Positions 53,472-62,638 of a stretch of 64,000 nt of DNA are shown one piece after another (the stretch's first letter is position 1; each line of letters opens with the position of its first letter). Location: assembly GCF_028289625.1 (NCBI RefSeq), contig NZ_JANQOM010000032.1:1-64000 (forward strand). Reading direction: 5' to 3'. Made by a program: the position numbers and the translations under genes. The notes beneath the pieces were generated by a model, which saw only the letters and a program-made list of their open reading frames with translations, did not search any database and had not been told where the DNA came from. Origin of the DNA: Winogradskyella sp. (lineage in GTDB: Bacteria > Bacteroidota > Bacteroidia > Flavobacteriales > Flavobacteriaceae).

Positions 53472-54353
53472 TCAATTCAATTTTCCTGTTTTTCTTTTAT
53501 ATAATCCATCAAAACTTAATGCCCATGTTTTTCCTTCGTCAGAGCTCGATTCCATCGTTTGTCTAACAGTGTCTTCGGTTTTATCGTAAGTGTATACCAT
53601 TTTATACCAAACTCCATCCGCTTTAGCAATCAGTTGCATGTCTCCTTCAGAATAGTCATCTGGTTCTTCAAAATGACTCACACTGCCATTAGCTACCCAG
53701 TTTTGCTTCCACTTTTTGTATGTAGAATCGTAATAACTAATGGAGCTTCCGCCATTACTATTGGTAGGACGCCAATTTTCTAAAATACCACAGTCGCCAT
53801 TACTATTGGTAATGCTGCTTTCTGCAACTTTCTGACCATTTACATATACATCCCATTCGCCAACCCAAAAATCAAACTTTCTATAGTTCTCGTCAAACTT
53901 ACAGGGATTAGCTAGTTTATACATATTGTTTTTTATCTTCTTAAACCGGCTATCTTCCTTTAAGACGTCAAAAGCTTTATCTTCTAATTGTTTAGAAAAA
54001 CCAACTTGTAGACTATCTAAAGCTTCGAGTTCATGAATTGCTTTATCTGTTTGGTTATCTGCCGAATAACTCTTAGCTAACCAGAGACGTACATAAGGTC
54101 CTTTGAGACCACTTTTCTTGGCAATTTCAAAATTTTTAATCGCTTTATTATGCTTACTTAAATAGGCGTAACTAAAAGCCATGTAATAATTAGCCATTGA
54201 ATCTTTAGAATTCAGTTTTAACTGCTTTTTGGCAGTTTCGATGACCTTTTCAAAGTCTTTGTTTCTAAAGTCGAGTTGATAAGGGTTATTATTTTGAGCA
54301 AAATTGAATTGATAAAAAACACCGAGCAGAAGACAAGTGATTTTTTTTTTCAT
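53472..54353 (-). CDS. Exported TPR protein with DUF1579-like C-terminal domain
   Basis: 293 aa. Signal peptide (FYQFNFAQ at about 13-20), two to three tetratricopeptide repeats (about 30-120: DSMANYYMAFSYAYLSKHNKA, PYVRLWLAKSYSADNQTDKA), then a lipocalin-like domain (about 155-290): FDFWVGEWDVYVNGQ, GDCGILENWRP, TWALSFDGLYKRK, as in DUF1579 proteins. It starts 3 nt after the NHL-repeat T9SS gene, so they are probably co-transcribed. The ligand is unknown. Confidence 0.75.
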   Translation of the reverse strand: MKKKITCLLLGVFYQFNFAQNNNPYQLDFRNKDFEKVIETAKKQLKLNSKDSMANYYMAFSYAYLSKHNKAIKNFEIAKKSGLKGPYVRLWLAKSYSADNQTDKAIHELEALDSLQVGFSKQLEDKAFDVLKEDSRFKKIKNNMYKLANPCKFDENYRKFDFWVGEWDVYVNGQKVAESSITNSNGDCGILENWRPTNSNGGSSISYYDSTYKKWKQNWVANGSVSHFEEPDDYSEGDMQLIAKADGVWYKMVYTYDKTEDTVRQTMESSSDEGKTWALSFDGLYKRKTGKLN

Positions 54354-54356
54354 ACT

Positions 54357-55553
54357 TTAATTCTTTATTATTATTTTTTGAGTGATTTTCTTTTCTCCAG
54401 ATATTACAGAAATAAAGTAAATCCCGTCGTTATAATTGTTAGGAATCCATTCCATTGAATTATCTAGTTTTATATGTTTCAATTGTCTTCCACTTAAATC
54501 ATTAAATATAATGCTATCGTTGGCATTGACAATATTGGCGTCGAAAGTGAATTTATTTCCAATCGTTGGGAATAAAAAGGGAATTTCTTTTTTGGTCACT
54601 TCGGTCAGTGATAAGGTTGCAGATGTGATATAGAAAGCATTGGTATTGATGAGGTTGGCCTCCATTGAAGCTTGGGCATCTATAAAATCCTCTATAAAAG
54701 TACCATTGCTATCATACATCTTGATGAGTCCAGTAATACCGTTTCCTATTAAAAAATTTCCGTTTTCTAAAAAGGCAACGCCCTCAGGAGTGCTAAGGCC
54801 AGTGATTATGGTGCCAATTAAATTACCTTCGCTGTCAAAACGTTTTACCGAATTGCTGTTATAATCGATTACCCATAGGTCGCCACTTCCCGATTTGTCA
54901 AACCAAATATTGGTCGGTCCAGCAAGGTCGGTTTCTGATATAAAAACAGATTCAAATTCACCTTGAGAATTGTAACGATATATTTGTGCAGGAATTGCAG
55001 GATTTCCGTTAAAGGGCGGACTTCCATAGGAACTTAAATAAAAATTACCGTCGCTATCCCAATCCAATCCAATACTCAGGGTAGTTCCAGTGTCGGTGAA
55101 ATTACCAAGAGGTGTCCCATCGAGTGAATATCGCAATACAAATTCTGGTGCAGATTGATTGAACCATTGTAAAACATAAAGTTCATTATTCCTTATATGC
55201 ATTCGGGTTGGACCGCCTATTCCTGTAGCGAAATCGCCGACATAATTTCCATCGAGATCATATTTTGTGATTTTTCCACTGAATAAGTTTGAAACTAATA
55301 CACGATGACCTTCATTGGGAATTTCGGCTATGAGTATGTCTTGAGGCCAAGAGAGCTCGACATCGGTAAATAACTCTCCATTTTCCCCATTGTTGTCAAA
55401 TTTTAAGATTTTATAGTCTGACGTAGGCGTTACATTGGCGGTTATATCACTGACTAAAATGTAGGAACCTTCTGGAAGTTGGGGAAATACTGTAATGGGA
55501 AAGAGCATTATTGCGACTATAATGACAAAGTCGTTGAAGGTAATTTTTTTCAT
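54357..55553 (-). CDS. NHL-repeat-type beta-propeller protein with T9SS sorting domain
   Basis: 398 aa from ATG 55553 (MKKITFNDFVIIVAIMLFPITVF, a signal peptide); the longer open frame to 55709 overlaps the AraC-type gene and is rejected. Repeated blades such as YDLDGNYVGDFATGIGGPT, YNSQGEFESVFI and FDSEGNLIGTIITGLSTPEG (each about 40-45 aa) indicate a six-bladed-type propeller (about 30-320). The end (about 330-398) is a type A sorting domain: FNDLSGRQLKHIKL and YNDGIYFISVISG. So it is a T9SS cargo, surface-bound or released. Confidence 0.85.
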   Translation of the reverse strand: MKKITFNDFVIIVAIMLFPITVFPQLPEGSYILVSDITANVTPTSDYKILKFDNNGENGELFTDVELSWPQDILIAEIPNEGHRVLVSNLFSGKITKYDLDGNYVGDFATGIGGPTRMHIRNNELYVLQWFNQSAPEFVLRYSLDGTPLGNFTDTGTTLSIGLDWDSDGNFYLSSYGSPPFNGNPAIPAQIYRYNSQGEFESVFISETDLAGPTNIWFDKSGSGDLWVIDYNSNSVKRFDSEGNLIGTIITGLSTPEGVAFLENGNFLIGNGITGLIKMYDSNGTFIEDFIDAQASMEANLINTNAFYITSATLSLTEVTKKEIPFLFPTIGNKFTFDANIVNANDSIIFNDLSGRQLKHIKLDNSMEWIPNNYNDGIYFISVISGEKKITQKIIIKN

Positions 55554-55611
55554 GATGGCATATTTTTGTATACTCAAAGCAACATTACAATCTTTACAAT
55601 AGTGTATAGAA

Positions 55612-56703
55612 TTATAAATGCTTACTTTTTTTGAATTCTGTAGGAGTGCAATTATGCTTCTTTTTAAAGACTTTGTAGAAAGTGACTTTATTGTTAAAAC
55701 CGACATCAAAATAAATTGTTTTTACACTGTGATCATTATTGTCGGAGATTAAAAGTTTTTCTGCTTCTAATAAACGGTATTCATTGATAAAATTATTGAA
55801 GTTTTTGCCAGATTTATTATTAATGATTTTAGATAATAAATGCGTAGAATATCCAACTTTATCCGCCAAGTGAGCTAGTCTCAATTCATTATCTTTAAAA
55901 GGTTTTTCAGTTTCAATAAAATTGACCAAATTATTGTAAAATTCGTTGATTAAATCATCTTCAAAATTATCATCTTTGTTCTCTGTTGGGAGAAACAGCT
56001 TTGTAAAGAATTCACCATCAAAAATCTGAGGTTCTCTATACACAAAGTAGCCTATCATATAAATGGCCATTGACATAGAAATAGATATCATATAATCCCA
56101 TTGATTATTGAAGAACGAAAAATTGATTAGGATATAATATGAAATATAAGATAGCAAAAAGAGGCTATAAAGCGCGATTAAAACTTTTACCCAATTATAG
56201 CGTATTTTTTGGTACTCAGTTTTAACACTATTGTTCTTTTTTATAAACCATAACATTAAAACAAGGTATAAGACTAAATGAATGATTATAAAAATGTAAT
56301 TAGACAAAAAAACAAATATCTTGTCTAGTGTTAAATTGTAATTAAAAAGATGTTGAGACCATATAATAATTGTTAAGGCGATAGATAGAAAAGCCAACGC
56401 AAAATGTAAATAAAAAAACCTCATTTCCTTGTTGTGAAGTTTTAGTAAATATAAGTAGAGCAGCGGTCCAGAAGAATAATATCCTATGAATTGAAAGGTG
56501 TTAAAATAAGGTATTTGAGTGTTATATCTTGTCCAAAACAATACATAAGAAAACAATACTCCCGAAAATGATAGAATTAAAAATGCAATCGGATAGTTAC
56601 GTCTATTTTTCTTTGCCATAAGAATAATGAATAGAAAAACTCCCATTGCAACAGCAAAGAGAAATCCAGAAGTCCATGTATCAAATGATGGTAATTCTTG
56701 CAT
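55612..56703 (-). CDS. Membrane-bound AraC-family regulator
   Basis: 363 aa. The N-terminal half has about seven hydrophobic helices (10-240: FLFAVAMGVFLFIILMAKK, YFVYREPQIF at the end), and the C-terminal part (about 258-360) is an AraC DNA-binding domain with two helix-turn-helix motifs: LADKVGYSTHLLSKIINNKSG and YFDVGFNNKVTFYKVFKKKHNCTPTEF (in parts). This layout is common in Bacteroidota, where a membrane domain senses a signal. It lies 58 nt upstream of the NHL-repeat gene and may control the group around it. Confidence 0.88.
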   Translation of the reverse strand: MQELPSFDTWTSGFLFAVAMGVFLFIILMAKKNRRNYPIAFLILSFSGVLFSYVLFWTRYNTQIPYFNTFQFIGYYSSGPLLYLYLLKLHNKEMRFFYLHFALAFLSIALTIIIWSQHLFNYNLTLDKIFVFLSNYIFIIIHLVLYLVLMLWFIKKNNSVKTEYQKIRYNWVKVLIALYSLFLLSYISYYILINFSFFNNQWDYMISISMSMAIYMIGYFVYREPQIFDGEFFTKLFLPTENKDDNFEDDLINEFYNNLVNFIETEKPFKDNELRLAHLADKVGYSTHLLSKIINNKSGKNFNNFINEYRLLEAEKLLISDNNDHSVKTIYFDVGFNNKVTFYKVFKKKHNCTPTEFKKSKHL

Positions 56704-56787
56704 ACCAGACTAATGTATATAATTTTGTGTTGATAAGGTTTATAATTATAATTATTAACTAAGAAATCAATGATTTGATATCAGGAA

Positions 56788-57261
56788 TTATTTCTCGAAT
56801 AATTCAACCCTATTACCGTCAGGATCTTTAATTATTACCATCTCTTTGCCTAGATGTTTATCGATAACAATAGTTCCGTGAAACTGGACTCCTAATTTTT
56901 TAAGATGTTCTACCCTAGTATCAAACTCATCAAGTAAAAATCCAATTTTAAAGAAACCGTTAATAAAAGTTTTTTTCGGTTGGTCTTTTAGTAATTCATT
57001 TGCCGTAACTGATGATTTCAATTCAATTAATTCTATTAGAATATCACCACAAACAATGTTTACCTGTCTTAGTTGTTTATTCTCAGATTCATATTTGTTA
57101 ATGGTTTTAAACCCAAGGTTTTTCTTACACCAATTTATAGAAATATCAATATCCTCGACAACTATTGCGGAGAAGTAAGCTTCTGGATGTGGTAGACTTT
57201 TTTCTTGTGCGAATCCAAAATATGTTAAAACAAGGAAATATAATAGTATCGTATTTTTCAT
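56788..57261 (-). CDS. Exported VOC-superfamily protein
   Basis: 157 aa. A signal peptide (LLYFLVLTYFGFAQ, to about 19) precedes a complete VOC fold: FSAIVVEDIDISINWCKKNLG (about 31-51, in part), GFFKIGFLLDEFDTRVEHLKKLG and MVIIKDPDGNRVELFEK with the C-terminal acidic ligand. VOC enzymes are normally cytoplasmic, so export is unusual. The first expected metal ligand position is occupied by residues other than His, so it may bind a ligand rather than catalyse. Confidence 0.78.
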   Translation of the reverse strand: MKNTILLYFLVLTYFGFAQEKSLPHPEAYFSAIVVEDIDISINWCKKNLGFKTINKYESENKQLRQVNIVCGDILIELIELKSSVTANELLKDQPKKTFINGFFKIGFLLDEFDTRVEHLKKLGVQFHGTIVIDKHLGKEMVIIKDPDGNRVELFEK

Positions 57262-57317
57262 ATAATTTAGGTATTGTTTAAATGAGACAATTATATAATC
57301 TGAAGAGTTAAATGTGC

Positions 57318-58268
57318 CTAGTTCGCAACCCTATTCCATATATCTAGATAAATCTTCCAGTCGTCACCAACTCTTTTCCATATGATAACATACTTGCCTT
57401 TCCAAGAACTTTCTTTTTTATCCTTGGTCAGTGTTTTGCCTTCGTAATAGCCATAATCATAGGCGATATCATTTTCTATATGTATTTCTTCAGGTGTAAC
57501 TTTATGATAAAGGGTTTTTACACCGTTAGGTAAAATCCAGTATTGTTTCAAATCTTTTTTTCCAGATAGAATCATTCGATTATTTGGGAAGATTTTACCA
57601 TCGTCAGTGTATAGGTTAACCAAAGTTTCAATATCTCCATCCATATAGGCTTTTGAAAAAGCTTTTGTATTCTTTTTAATAATATCTAAATCAGAGTCAG
57701 TTAGAGTCGCTCGTTTACAATCAATTTTCCATGTAGGAAATATGATTTTTTCTGTGTTATCCACCCATTCGCCAATCCATTTGTAACCTAAATCACTAAT
57801 GTCATAAAAGGTCAATCGGTAGAATCCCTCCATACCATTCGGTACTTTTTGATTGCGATACAATATGATGTTTCCATCGTCTTTCTTGCCTCCTTCCCAA
57901 GTGGGTAAACTGGTTGATGGGGAGCCAGACGAATAATAATGCACATACCACTTACTACTGTCGGCAATAAATTGGCGAATACTACCAGAATGTTTGCCAT
58001 CAACTTTTAAAGTTTCGTCCTGCACGGCCATACCGTTCATTATGTATTTCCATTCCCAAGTCATGTCTACGGCTTCTGCCCAAGTTTGGTCCTGATTTCG
58101 TGTTACGGATTTGCAATTACATTTTCCGATTAGGCCTTCAAAATCCTTGATTTGTTCTGGAGCTTTAGGATTAGGTAAACCATAAGGGTTGGTATCGGAA
58201 GCCGAATACTCACTTTGGGAAAAACTAAAAATTGAGACAAAAAAAATGAAGATCAAGATTGATTTCAT
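57318..58268 (-). CDS. Exported DUF1579-like plus SnoaL/NTF2-like protein
   Basis: 316 aa with a signal peptide (IFFVSIFSFSQ). Residues 35-185 are a lipocalin-like domain (FEGLIGKCNCKSVTRN, DMTWEWKYIMNGMAVQDE, YKWIGEWVDNTEKIIFPTW), and 190-316 a SnoaL-like NTF2 fold (KNTKAFSKAYMDGDIETLVNLYTDDGKIF, WKGKYVIIWKRVGDDWKIYLDIW, in parts). Both domains bind small ligands in relatives. The first domain is related in type to the C-terminal half of 53472-54353. The function is unknown. Confidence 0.75.
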   Translation of the reverse strand: MKSILIFIFFVSIFSFSQSEYSASDTNPYGLPNPKAPEQIKDFEGLIGKCNCKSVTRNQDQTWAEAVDMTWEWKYIMNGMAVQDETLKVDGKHSGSIRQFIADSSKWYVHYYSSGSPSTSLPTWEGGKKDDGNIILYRNQKVPNGMEGFYRLTFYDISDLGYKWIGEWVDNTEKIIFPTWKIDCKRATLTDSDLDIIKKNTKAFSKAYMDGDIETLVNLYTDDGKIFPNNRMILSGKKDLKQYWILPNGVKTLYHKVTPEEIHIENDIAYDYGYYEGKTLTKDKKESSWKGKYVIIWKRVGDDWKIYLDIWNRVAN

Positions 58269-58342
58269 AATGTTATGATGATTGATTAATACTTTTAAAG
58301 TTAAAAATCAATCAGGCAACCGATTTGTTAATTGGGATATAA

Positions 58343-59110
58343 TTAACGTCTGCTTTTTCTTGAACGCTTTTGTGTTGGCTCGAAAGTTTTTTTAGAATCA
58401 CTAATAAGTGCGCTAAGCGTTTTAAACTCTTCTTCAGTGAGTTCACGATATTGCCCAACTGGCATATCGAGCTTAATATTCATAATTCTAATTCGCTTAA
58501 GGGTTTTTACCTCATAATTCAAATACTCGCACATACGACGTATCTGACGATTCAGGCCTTGGGTAAGGATAATACTAAACCTGTACTTGTCTATTTTTTT
58601 AACCTCACATTTTTTGGTGCGTTGTTTTAGCTCTTCAATATAAATGCCACCTGCCATACGTTCGATAAAGGTTTGTGAAATCGCTTTGTCAACAGTGACC
58701 ACATATTCTTTTTCGTGATTATTGCTAGCGCGAAGAATCTTATTAACGATATCACCATCGTCTGTTAAAAGAATGAGCCCTTCACTGGGTTTGTCTAAGC
58801 GACCTATCGGAAAAATACGTTTTGGGTAGCTGATAAAATCAATAATATTATCTTTTTCTACGCGCGTATCCGTAGTGCAAACAATACCTACAGGTTTATT
58901 AAAAGCCAAGTAGACAAAGTCTCTTTTGCGTTCTCCTATAATCTCATCATCAACTTTTACCACATCATCTGGTGCTACTTTTGTACCCATTTCTGGAACG
59001 ATATCATTAATAGTGACACGACCAGCATCAATTAAACGATCAGCTTCACGACGTGAGCAATAACCAGCTTCACTGAGGTATTTATTAAGACGAACTAAGT
59101 GGTCTGACAT
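58343..59110 (-). CDS. rluF: 23S rRNA pseudouridine synthase, RluF/RluB type
   Basis: 255 aa from ATG 59110 (MSDHLVRLNKYLSEAGYCSRREADRLI); a start 18 nt upstream is possible but weaker. An S4 RNA-binding domain (about 5-65) is followed by the catalytic domain with GRLDKPSEGLILLTDDG (about 109-125, Asp112 region catalytic) and GLNRQIRRMCEYL. It converts a uridine of 23S rRNA to pseudouridine; the RluF assignment over RluB rests on overall resemblance. It has a basic tail. Confidence 0.9.
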   Translation of the reverse strand: MSDHLVRLNKYLSEAGYCSRREADRLIDAGRVTINDIVPEMGTKVAPDDVVKVDDEIIGERKRDFVYLAFNKPVGIVCTTDTRVEKDNIIDFISYPKRIFPIGRLDKPSEGLILLTDDGDIVNKILRASNNHEKEYVVTVDKAISQTFIERMAGGIYIEELKQRTKKCEVKKIDKYRFSIILTQGLNRQIRRMCEYLNYEVKTLKRIRIMNIKLDMPVGQYRELTEEEFKTLSALISDSKKTFEPTQKRSRKSRR

Positions 59111-59131
59111 GATGTAAAGGTACGACAAAGA

Positions 59132-59959
59132 TTATCCATTTATAAATTCAATAATCTTTGGAGTTAGGGATGCATCTTTTAAGCCATGGCCAAAACCACT
59201 CGTGCTAATCAATTCAGCATTTTTATAGCGGTTGGCGAATAGCAAGGCGTCTTCGTAAGGAATCACCTTATCATTTTTGTCGTGAATAATCAAGCCCCTC
59301 GCTTTTATGGATTTTGTAAAATTGGCGGCAGAAAAATAGTCCACAGGCTTACCAAACCGTTCCAATACAATATTGTCTAATCCATTAGAGATACGTTTGT
59401 TATAACCCATTAAGGATTTATATCTGGTGAAAACTCCTGTAAAATGTGCTGGCGCACCAAGTAAAATCATTTTTTTAACTGAATCCAATGGATAATTATG
59501 CATAAAGAACACACTAGCCATACCACCAACGGAATGACCTATAATGATCTCAGGTTGAAATTTCTGTGCAATACTATTAATGCATTCTGAATATAAGACA
59601 GCATTGAATCGTTTTCCGTCAGATCGACCATGTGCTGGTGCATCTAAAGCAATAATATTATAATTCTGAGCTTTGAGATCATTCAAGATATAACTCCATC
59701 GTGATGCATTGCTTTCCCAACCATGAGCCAATAAAACGGTTTTCCCTTTGCCATTCCAGCGATAAGTAGCTATTGTTGAGCCATCATAAATGACCTCTTC
59801 AAATAAAGCTGTGTTGACGACTTTTCGCTGTTGATCTGTATACCTGCCTTTGCGAGGTGAAGCAAATAAATTTAAGGCCTTTTTTGAGGCGTATTTCGAT
59901 GAAATTAAACTGGTTGCATTTAATGCGCTGCCTATGGATTTTATGACAAAACTACTCAT
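59132..59959 (-). CDS. Alpha/beta hydrolase
   Basis: 275 aa from ATG 59959 (MSSFVIKSIG), whose start lies just after the cupin stop (TAG, one base, ATG), so the longer frame to 60016 is rejected. LLAHGWESNASRWSY gives the oxyanion region, IIGHSVGGMASVFF the nucleophile Ser, LIIHDKNDKVIPY the acid and SGFGHGLKD the His of the triad. No signal peptide. The substrate is unknown. It forms a unit with the cupin gene. Confidence 0.88.
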   Translation of the reverse strand: MSSFVIKSIGSALNATSLISSKYASKKALNLFASPRKGRYTDQQRKVVNTALFEEVIYDGSTIATYRWNGKGKTVLLAHGWESNASRWSYILNDLKAQNYNIIALDAPAHGRSDGKRFNAVLYSECINSIAQKFQPEIIIGHSVGGMASVFFMHNYPLDSVKKMILLGAPAHFTGVFTRYKSLMGYNKRISNGLDNIVLERFGKPVDYFSAANFTKSIKARGLIIHDKNDKVIPYEDALLFANRYKNAELISTSGFGHGLKDASLTPKIIEFING

Positions 59960-59960
59960 A

Positions 59961-60335
59961 CTACGACGTTTCTCTATGTACGGAATCCATTGAAAATGCA
60001 GGTAAGCAAATGGCAATATATTCGCAAGGTTCTGTAAATGGATTGGAGTATTGTAATCGAGTATGCTTATTTACTTTTATAGATTCTCCTGCTTCAAGAA
60101 CTAAAGTTTCACCCTCTATAATGAACTGTTTTTTTCCCTTAATAATGAATGTGTATTCATCAAATTCTGGTGTTTGAAAAGGTTCACTCCAACCAGGTGG
60201 TGCAACCATATGTGCTATGCTTATTTGAGAATTGCCATCACTGGCTAAACCAAAATGTTCTTTTATAGTTTTGCCATCATCAGTGGGTACAATAAAAGGT
60301 GATGCTTGTAATGTGTATTTTTTTCCCGCTTTCAT
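59961..60335 (-). CDS. Cupin-domain protein
   Basis: 124 aa, one cupin barrel. HMVAPPGWSEPFQTPEFDEYTFIIKGKKQF (about 42-71, in parts) is cupin motif 1 with the acidic/His ligand positions partly changed, and EAGESIKVNKHTRLQYSNP motif 2. It starts 20 nt or so after an inverted-repeat region and ends next to the alpha/beta hydrolase ATG, so the two are translationally linked. A small-molecule binding or isomerase role is possible. Confidence 0.8.
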   Translation of the reverse strand: MKAGKKYTLQASPFIVPTDDGKTIKEHFGLASDGNSQISIAHMVAPPGWSEPFQTPEFDEYTFIIKGKKQFIIEGETLVLEAGESIKVNKHTRLQYSNPFTEPCEYIAICLPAFSMDSVHRETS

Positions 60336-60432
60336 ATACTTTTTCAGTTTAACTTCAAAGTGTTTATGGTATTACCTTTTAGGCCAAAGCCTTAACATAT
60401 ACTTTGTGAACCGAAGTCTTGGTGTTTTCTTC

Positions 60433-60460
60433 GTGAACCGTACCCTAGGCTACGGTTCAC
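60433..60460. repeat. 10-bp inverted repeat over a stop codon
   Basis: GTGAACCGTA (60433-60442) and TACGGTTCAC (60451-60460) are perfect arms around the loop CCCTAGGC. The right arm includes the stop codon of the reverse-strand lipoprotein gene. GTGAACCG recurs at 60406-60413. It is GC-richer than the surroundings and has no T tract, so it is not a standard terminator. Confidence 0.75.
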
Positions 60461-61014
60461 CAATGGACCATAAAGAATTTAATCTTTGCCTTTTCGGGAA
60501 TTTGAATGGGATCAATGGTCATGTCCATATCAAACCTTAGGCTAGCTGGTAACTCTTTTTTGTCTATAGTGAATGATGCATTGATTTCGTTTATTGATAC
60601 AACTATTGAATTAATTAAATTATCAATTTTTGAAATCTTATAAGCTTCTTTTATGTCCTTAAATGTACTCAACTTAGAGATATTCTTTTCGGTTTTATAA
60701 CGCTCGTCAATAATTCGTACACTGGTAATCACCGAAGTGGAATCTAAAGCTTCTTTGGGTGATAGGTCCAAAAGTTTTTTTCCTCCCTTTTCAAAAACTT
60801 CAATCGTATTAACTGAACCTGCAAATTCATCACCAGCAATATATCTCACTACAGAGTCATTACTAAAAATAGCATCAAGGTCCTTAACTTGGGTAGAGTC
60901 TGTCAATAATCCAATATGATGTTTTTCAATTAAGAAAGGGTCTGGTGCTTTATCTTTTGCACAACTAGATAAGAGTATAGCGCTTATTGTTAAGGCAAAT
61001 AAAAAATTCTTCAT
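60457..61014 (-). CDS. Lipoprotein of unknown function
   Basis: 185 aa. Lipobox ILLSSCAKD (Cys18). The mature protein has DSTQVKDLDAIFSNDSVVRY and a central region rich in Lys and Ser, ending in MDMTIDPIQIPEKAKIKFFMVHW. I recognise no family. It lies 19 nt downstream of the HerA-like gene on the same strand, so it may be read from that transcript. Confidence 0.65.
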   Translation of the reverse strand: MKNFLFALTISAILLSSCAKDKAPDPFLIEKHHIGLLTDSTQVKDLDAIFSNDSVVRYIAGDEFAGSVNTIEVFEKGGKKLLDLSPKEALDSTSVITSVRIIDERYKTEKNISKLSTFKDIKEAYKISKIDNLINSIVVSINEINASFTIDKKELPASLRFDMDMTIDPIQIPEKAKIKFFMVHW

Positions 61015-61033
61015 TACTTAGATTTAGGGTTAA

Positions 61034-62572
61034 TTATTTAAGCATCTTGGTCAAAATTCCTAAAACACTTCGTATGACTGTTGGGCTAGATAATACTTTA
61101 ACGATGGGATTTTGCCGACTACTACGCCTTCTACTGGCGCTAGATTTTCTTTTGCTTTCTGCTTTTTTAAGTGCTTCTTGCTCTTCTTTGGCCTTACGCT
61201 TTGCTTCTTCTGCCTCTGCTTGCTTTATTTTTTCATTTAGCATTTCGTAAGCGCTTTCGCGATCTATTTCTTTATTATATTTTCTCGCTAATTGCGATTG
61301 TGCTAATAAACTACCAAGTTCTGATTCAGTTAAAATATCCATACGGCTCATTGGTGCACGCATCATGGTAGCTGCAAGTAGTGTCGGTTTTCCTTTTTCG
61401 TTTAAAGCGGAAACCAAAGCTTCTCCAATACCCAAGGAGGTTAGGACTTCAGCCGTATCGTAGTATTCTGTATCAGGATAGTTTTGAGCTGTTAATTTTA
61501 TGGCTTTTCTGTCTTTTGCCGTGAATGCTCTTAATGCATGTTGCACTTTTAATCCTAATTGTCCTAAAACAGCTTCAGGAACATCTGTTGGATTTTGAGT
61601 GACAAAATATAAGCCAACACCTTTACTTCGGATAAGTTTAACGATGCTTTCTATCTGATTTAAAAGGGCATCTGAAGCTTCGTTGAAAATCAAATGTGCT
61701 TCATCTATAAACATAATGAGTTTAGGTCTGCCACTATCTCCTTGCTCAGGAAAGGTGGAATAAATTTCTGCCAATAAACTCAACATAAAGGTTGAAAATA
61801 ACTTTGGCTTATCCTGAATATCAGTGAGCCTGATGATATTGATGTAACCTCTGCCATTTTCATCGATTCGCAGTAAATCCTGAGTATCAAAAGACGTCTC
61901 GCCAAAGAATAAATCACCGCCTTGTTGTTCAATTTCAATAAGTTTCCTTAAGATTGCTCCAGTCGATGCTGTAGAAATACGCCCATAGGCTTCTTCAAAT
62001 TCTTTTTTGCCTTCACCAGTGGCATATTGAAGAATTTTCTTAAAATCCTTTAAGTCTAACAGTGGCAATTTATTATCGTCACAATATTTAAAGATTACAG
62101 AAATAATTCCTGCTTGCGTTTCGGTAACGCCCAAAATCCTAGAAATTAAAACTGGGCCAAACTCACTTATCGTAGCACGCAATCGCACTCCATCTTGTTC
62201 AGAGAGAGTTAAAATCTCAACAGGAAAAGATTTTGGCTCAAAAGGGAGTCCTATTTTTTCATGACGTTCATCAATTTTGGGATGTCCTGGACTCGCTTTT
62301 GCCAAACCGCTTAAATCACCCTTAATATCCATAAGCAACACAGGAACTCCTTTCTCCGACAAGTTTTCGGCCAATACCTGTAAAGTCTTTGTTTTTCCCG
62401 TTCCTGTGGCACCAGCGATTAAACCGTGGCGATTCATAGTTTTTAAAGGCACATTTACGTAAGCATTCGTCTTGGTTTCACCATCAAGCATTGCGGCACC
62501 TAAAGTGATATAGTCACCTTTAAATGTGTTGCCTTCGGCAATGTCATTTATGAATTTATCAGAATTCGTCAT
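61034..62572 (-). CDS. HerA-like ATPase of the DUF853 (YjgR) family
   Basis: 512 aa. Walker A GATGTGKT (54-61), LLMDIKGDLSGLAK, Walker B LIMFIDEAHLIF (about 286-297) and VTQNPTDVPEAVLGQLGLK (about 325-343) match the DUF853 family of HerA/VirB4-like ATPases. The C-terminal 80 residues are a charged Lys/Glu/Ala coiled coil followed by a Ser/Arg-rich basic stretch. The cellular role of the family is not established. It is divergent from the RidA-like gene. Confidence 0.92.
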   Translation of the reverse strand: MTNSDKFINDIAEGNTFKGDYITLGAAMLDGETKTNAYVNVPLKTMNRHGLIAGATGTGKTKTLQVLAENLSEKGVPVLLMDIKGDLSGLAKASPGHPKIDERHEKIGLPFEPKSFPVEILTLSEQDGVRLRATISEFGPVLISRILGVTETQAGIISVIFKYCDDNKLPLLDLKDFKKILQYATGEGKKEFEEAYGRISTASTGAILRKLIEIEQQGGDLFFGETSFDTQDLLRIDENGRGYINIIRLTDIQDKPKLFSTFMLSLLAEIYSTFPEQGDSGRPKLIMFIDEAHLIFNEASDALLNQIESIVKLIRSKGVGLYFVTQNPTDVPEAVLGQLGLKVQHALRAFTAKDRKAIKLTAQNYPDTEYYDTAEVLTSLGIGEALVSALNEKGKPTLLAATMMRAPMSRMDILTESELGSLLAQSQLARKYNKEIDRESAYEMLNEKIKQAEAEEAKRKAKEEQEALKKAESKRKSSASRRRSSRQNPIVKVLSSPTVIRSVLGILTKMLK

Positions 62573-62638
62573 CGATCAGAAAATTTGCATAAAAATAATG
62601 TAATTTTGGGAAACTACCTTGAAGAAAACCTAGAGTAT

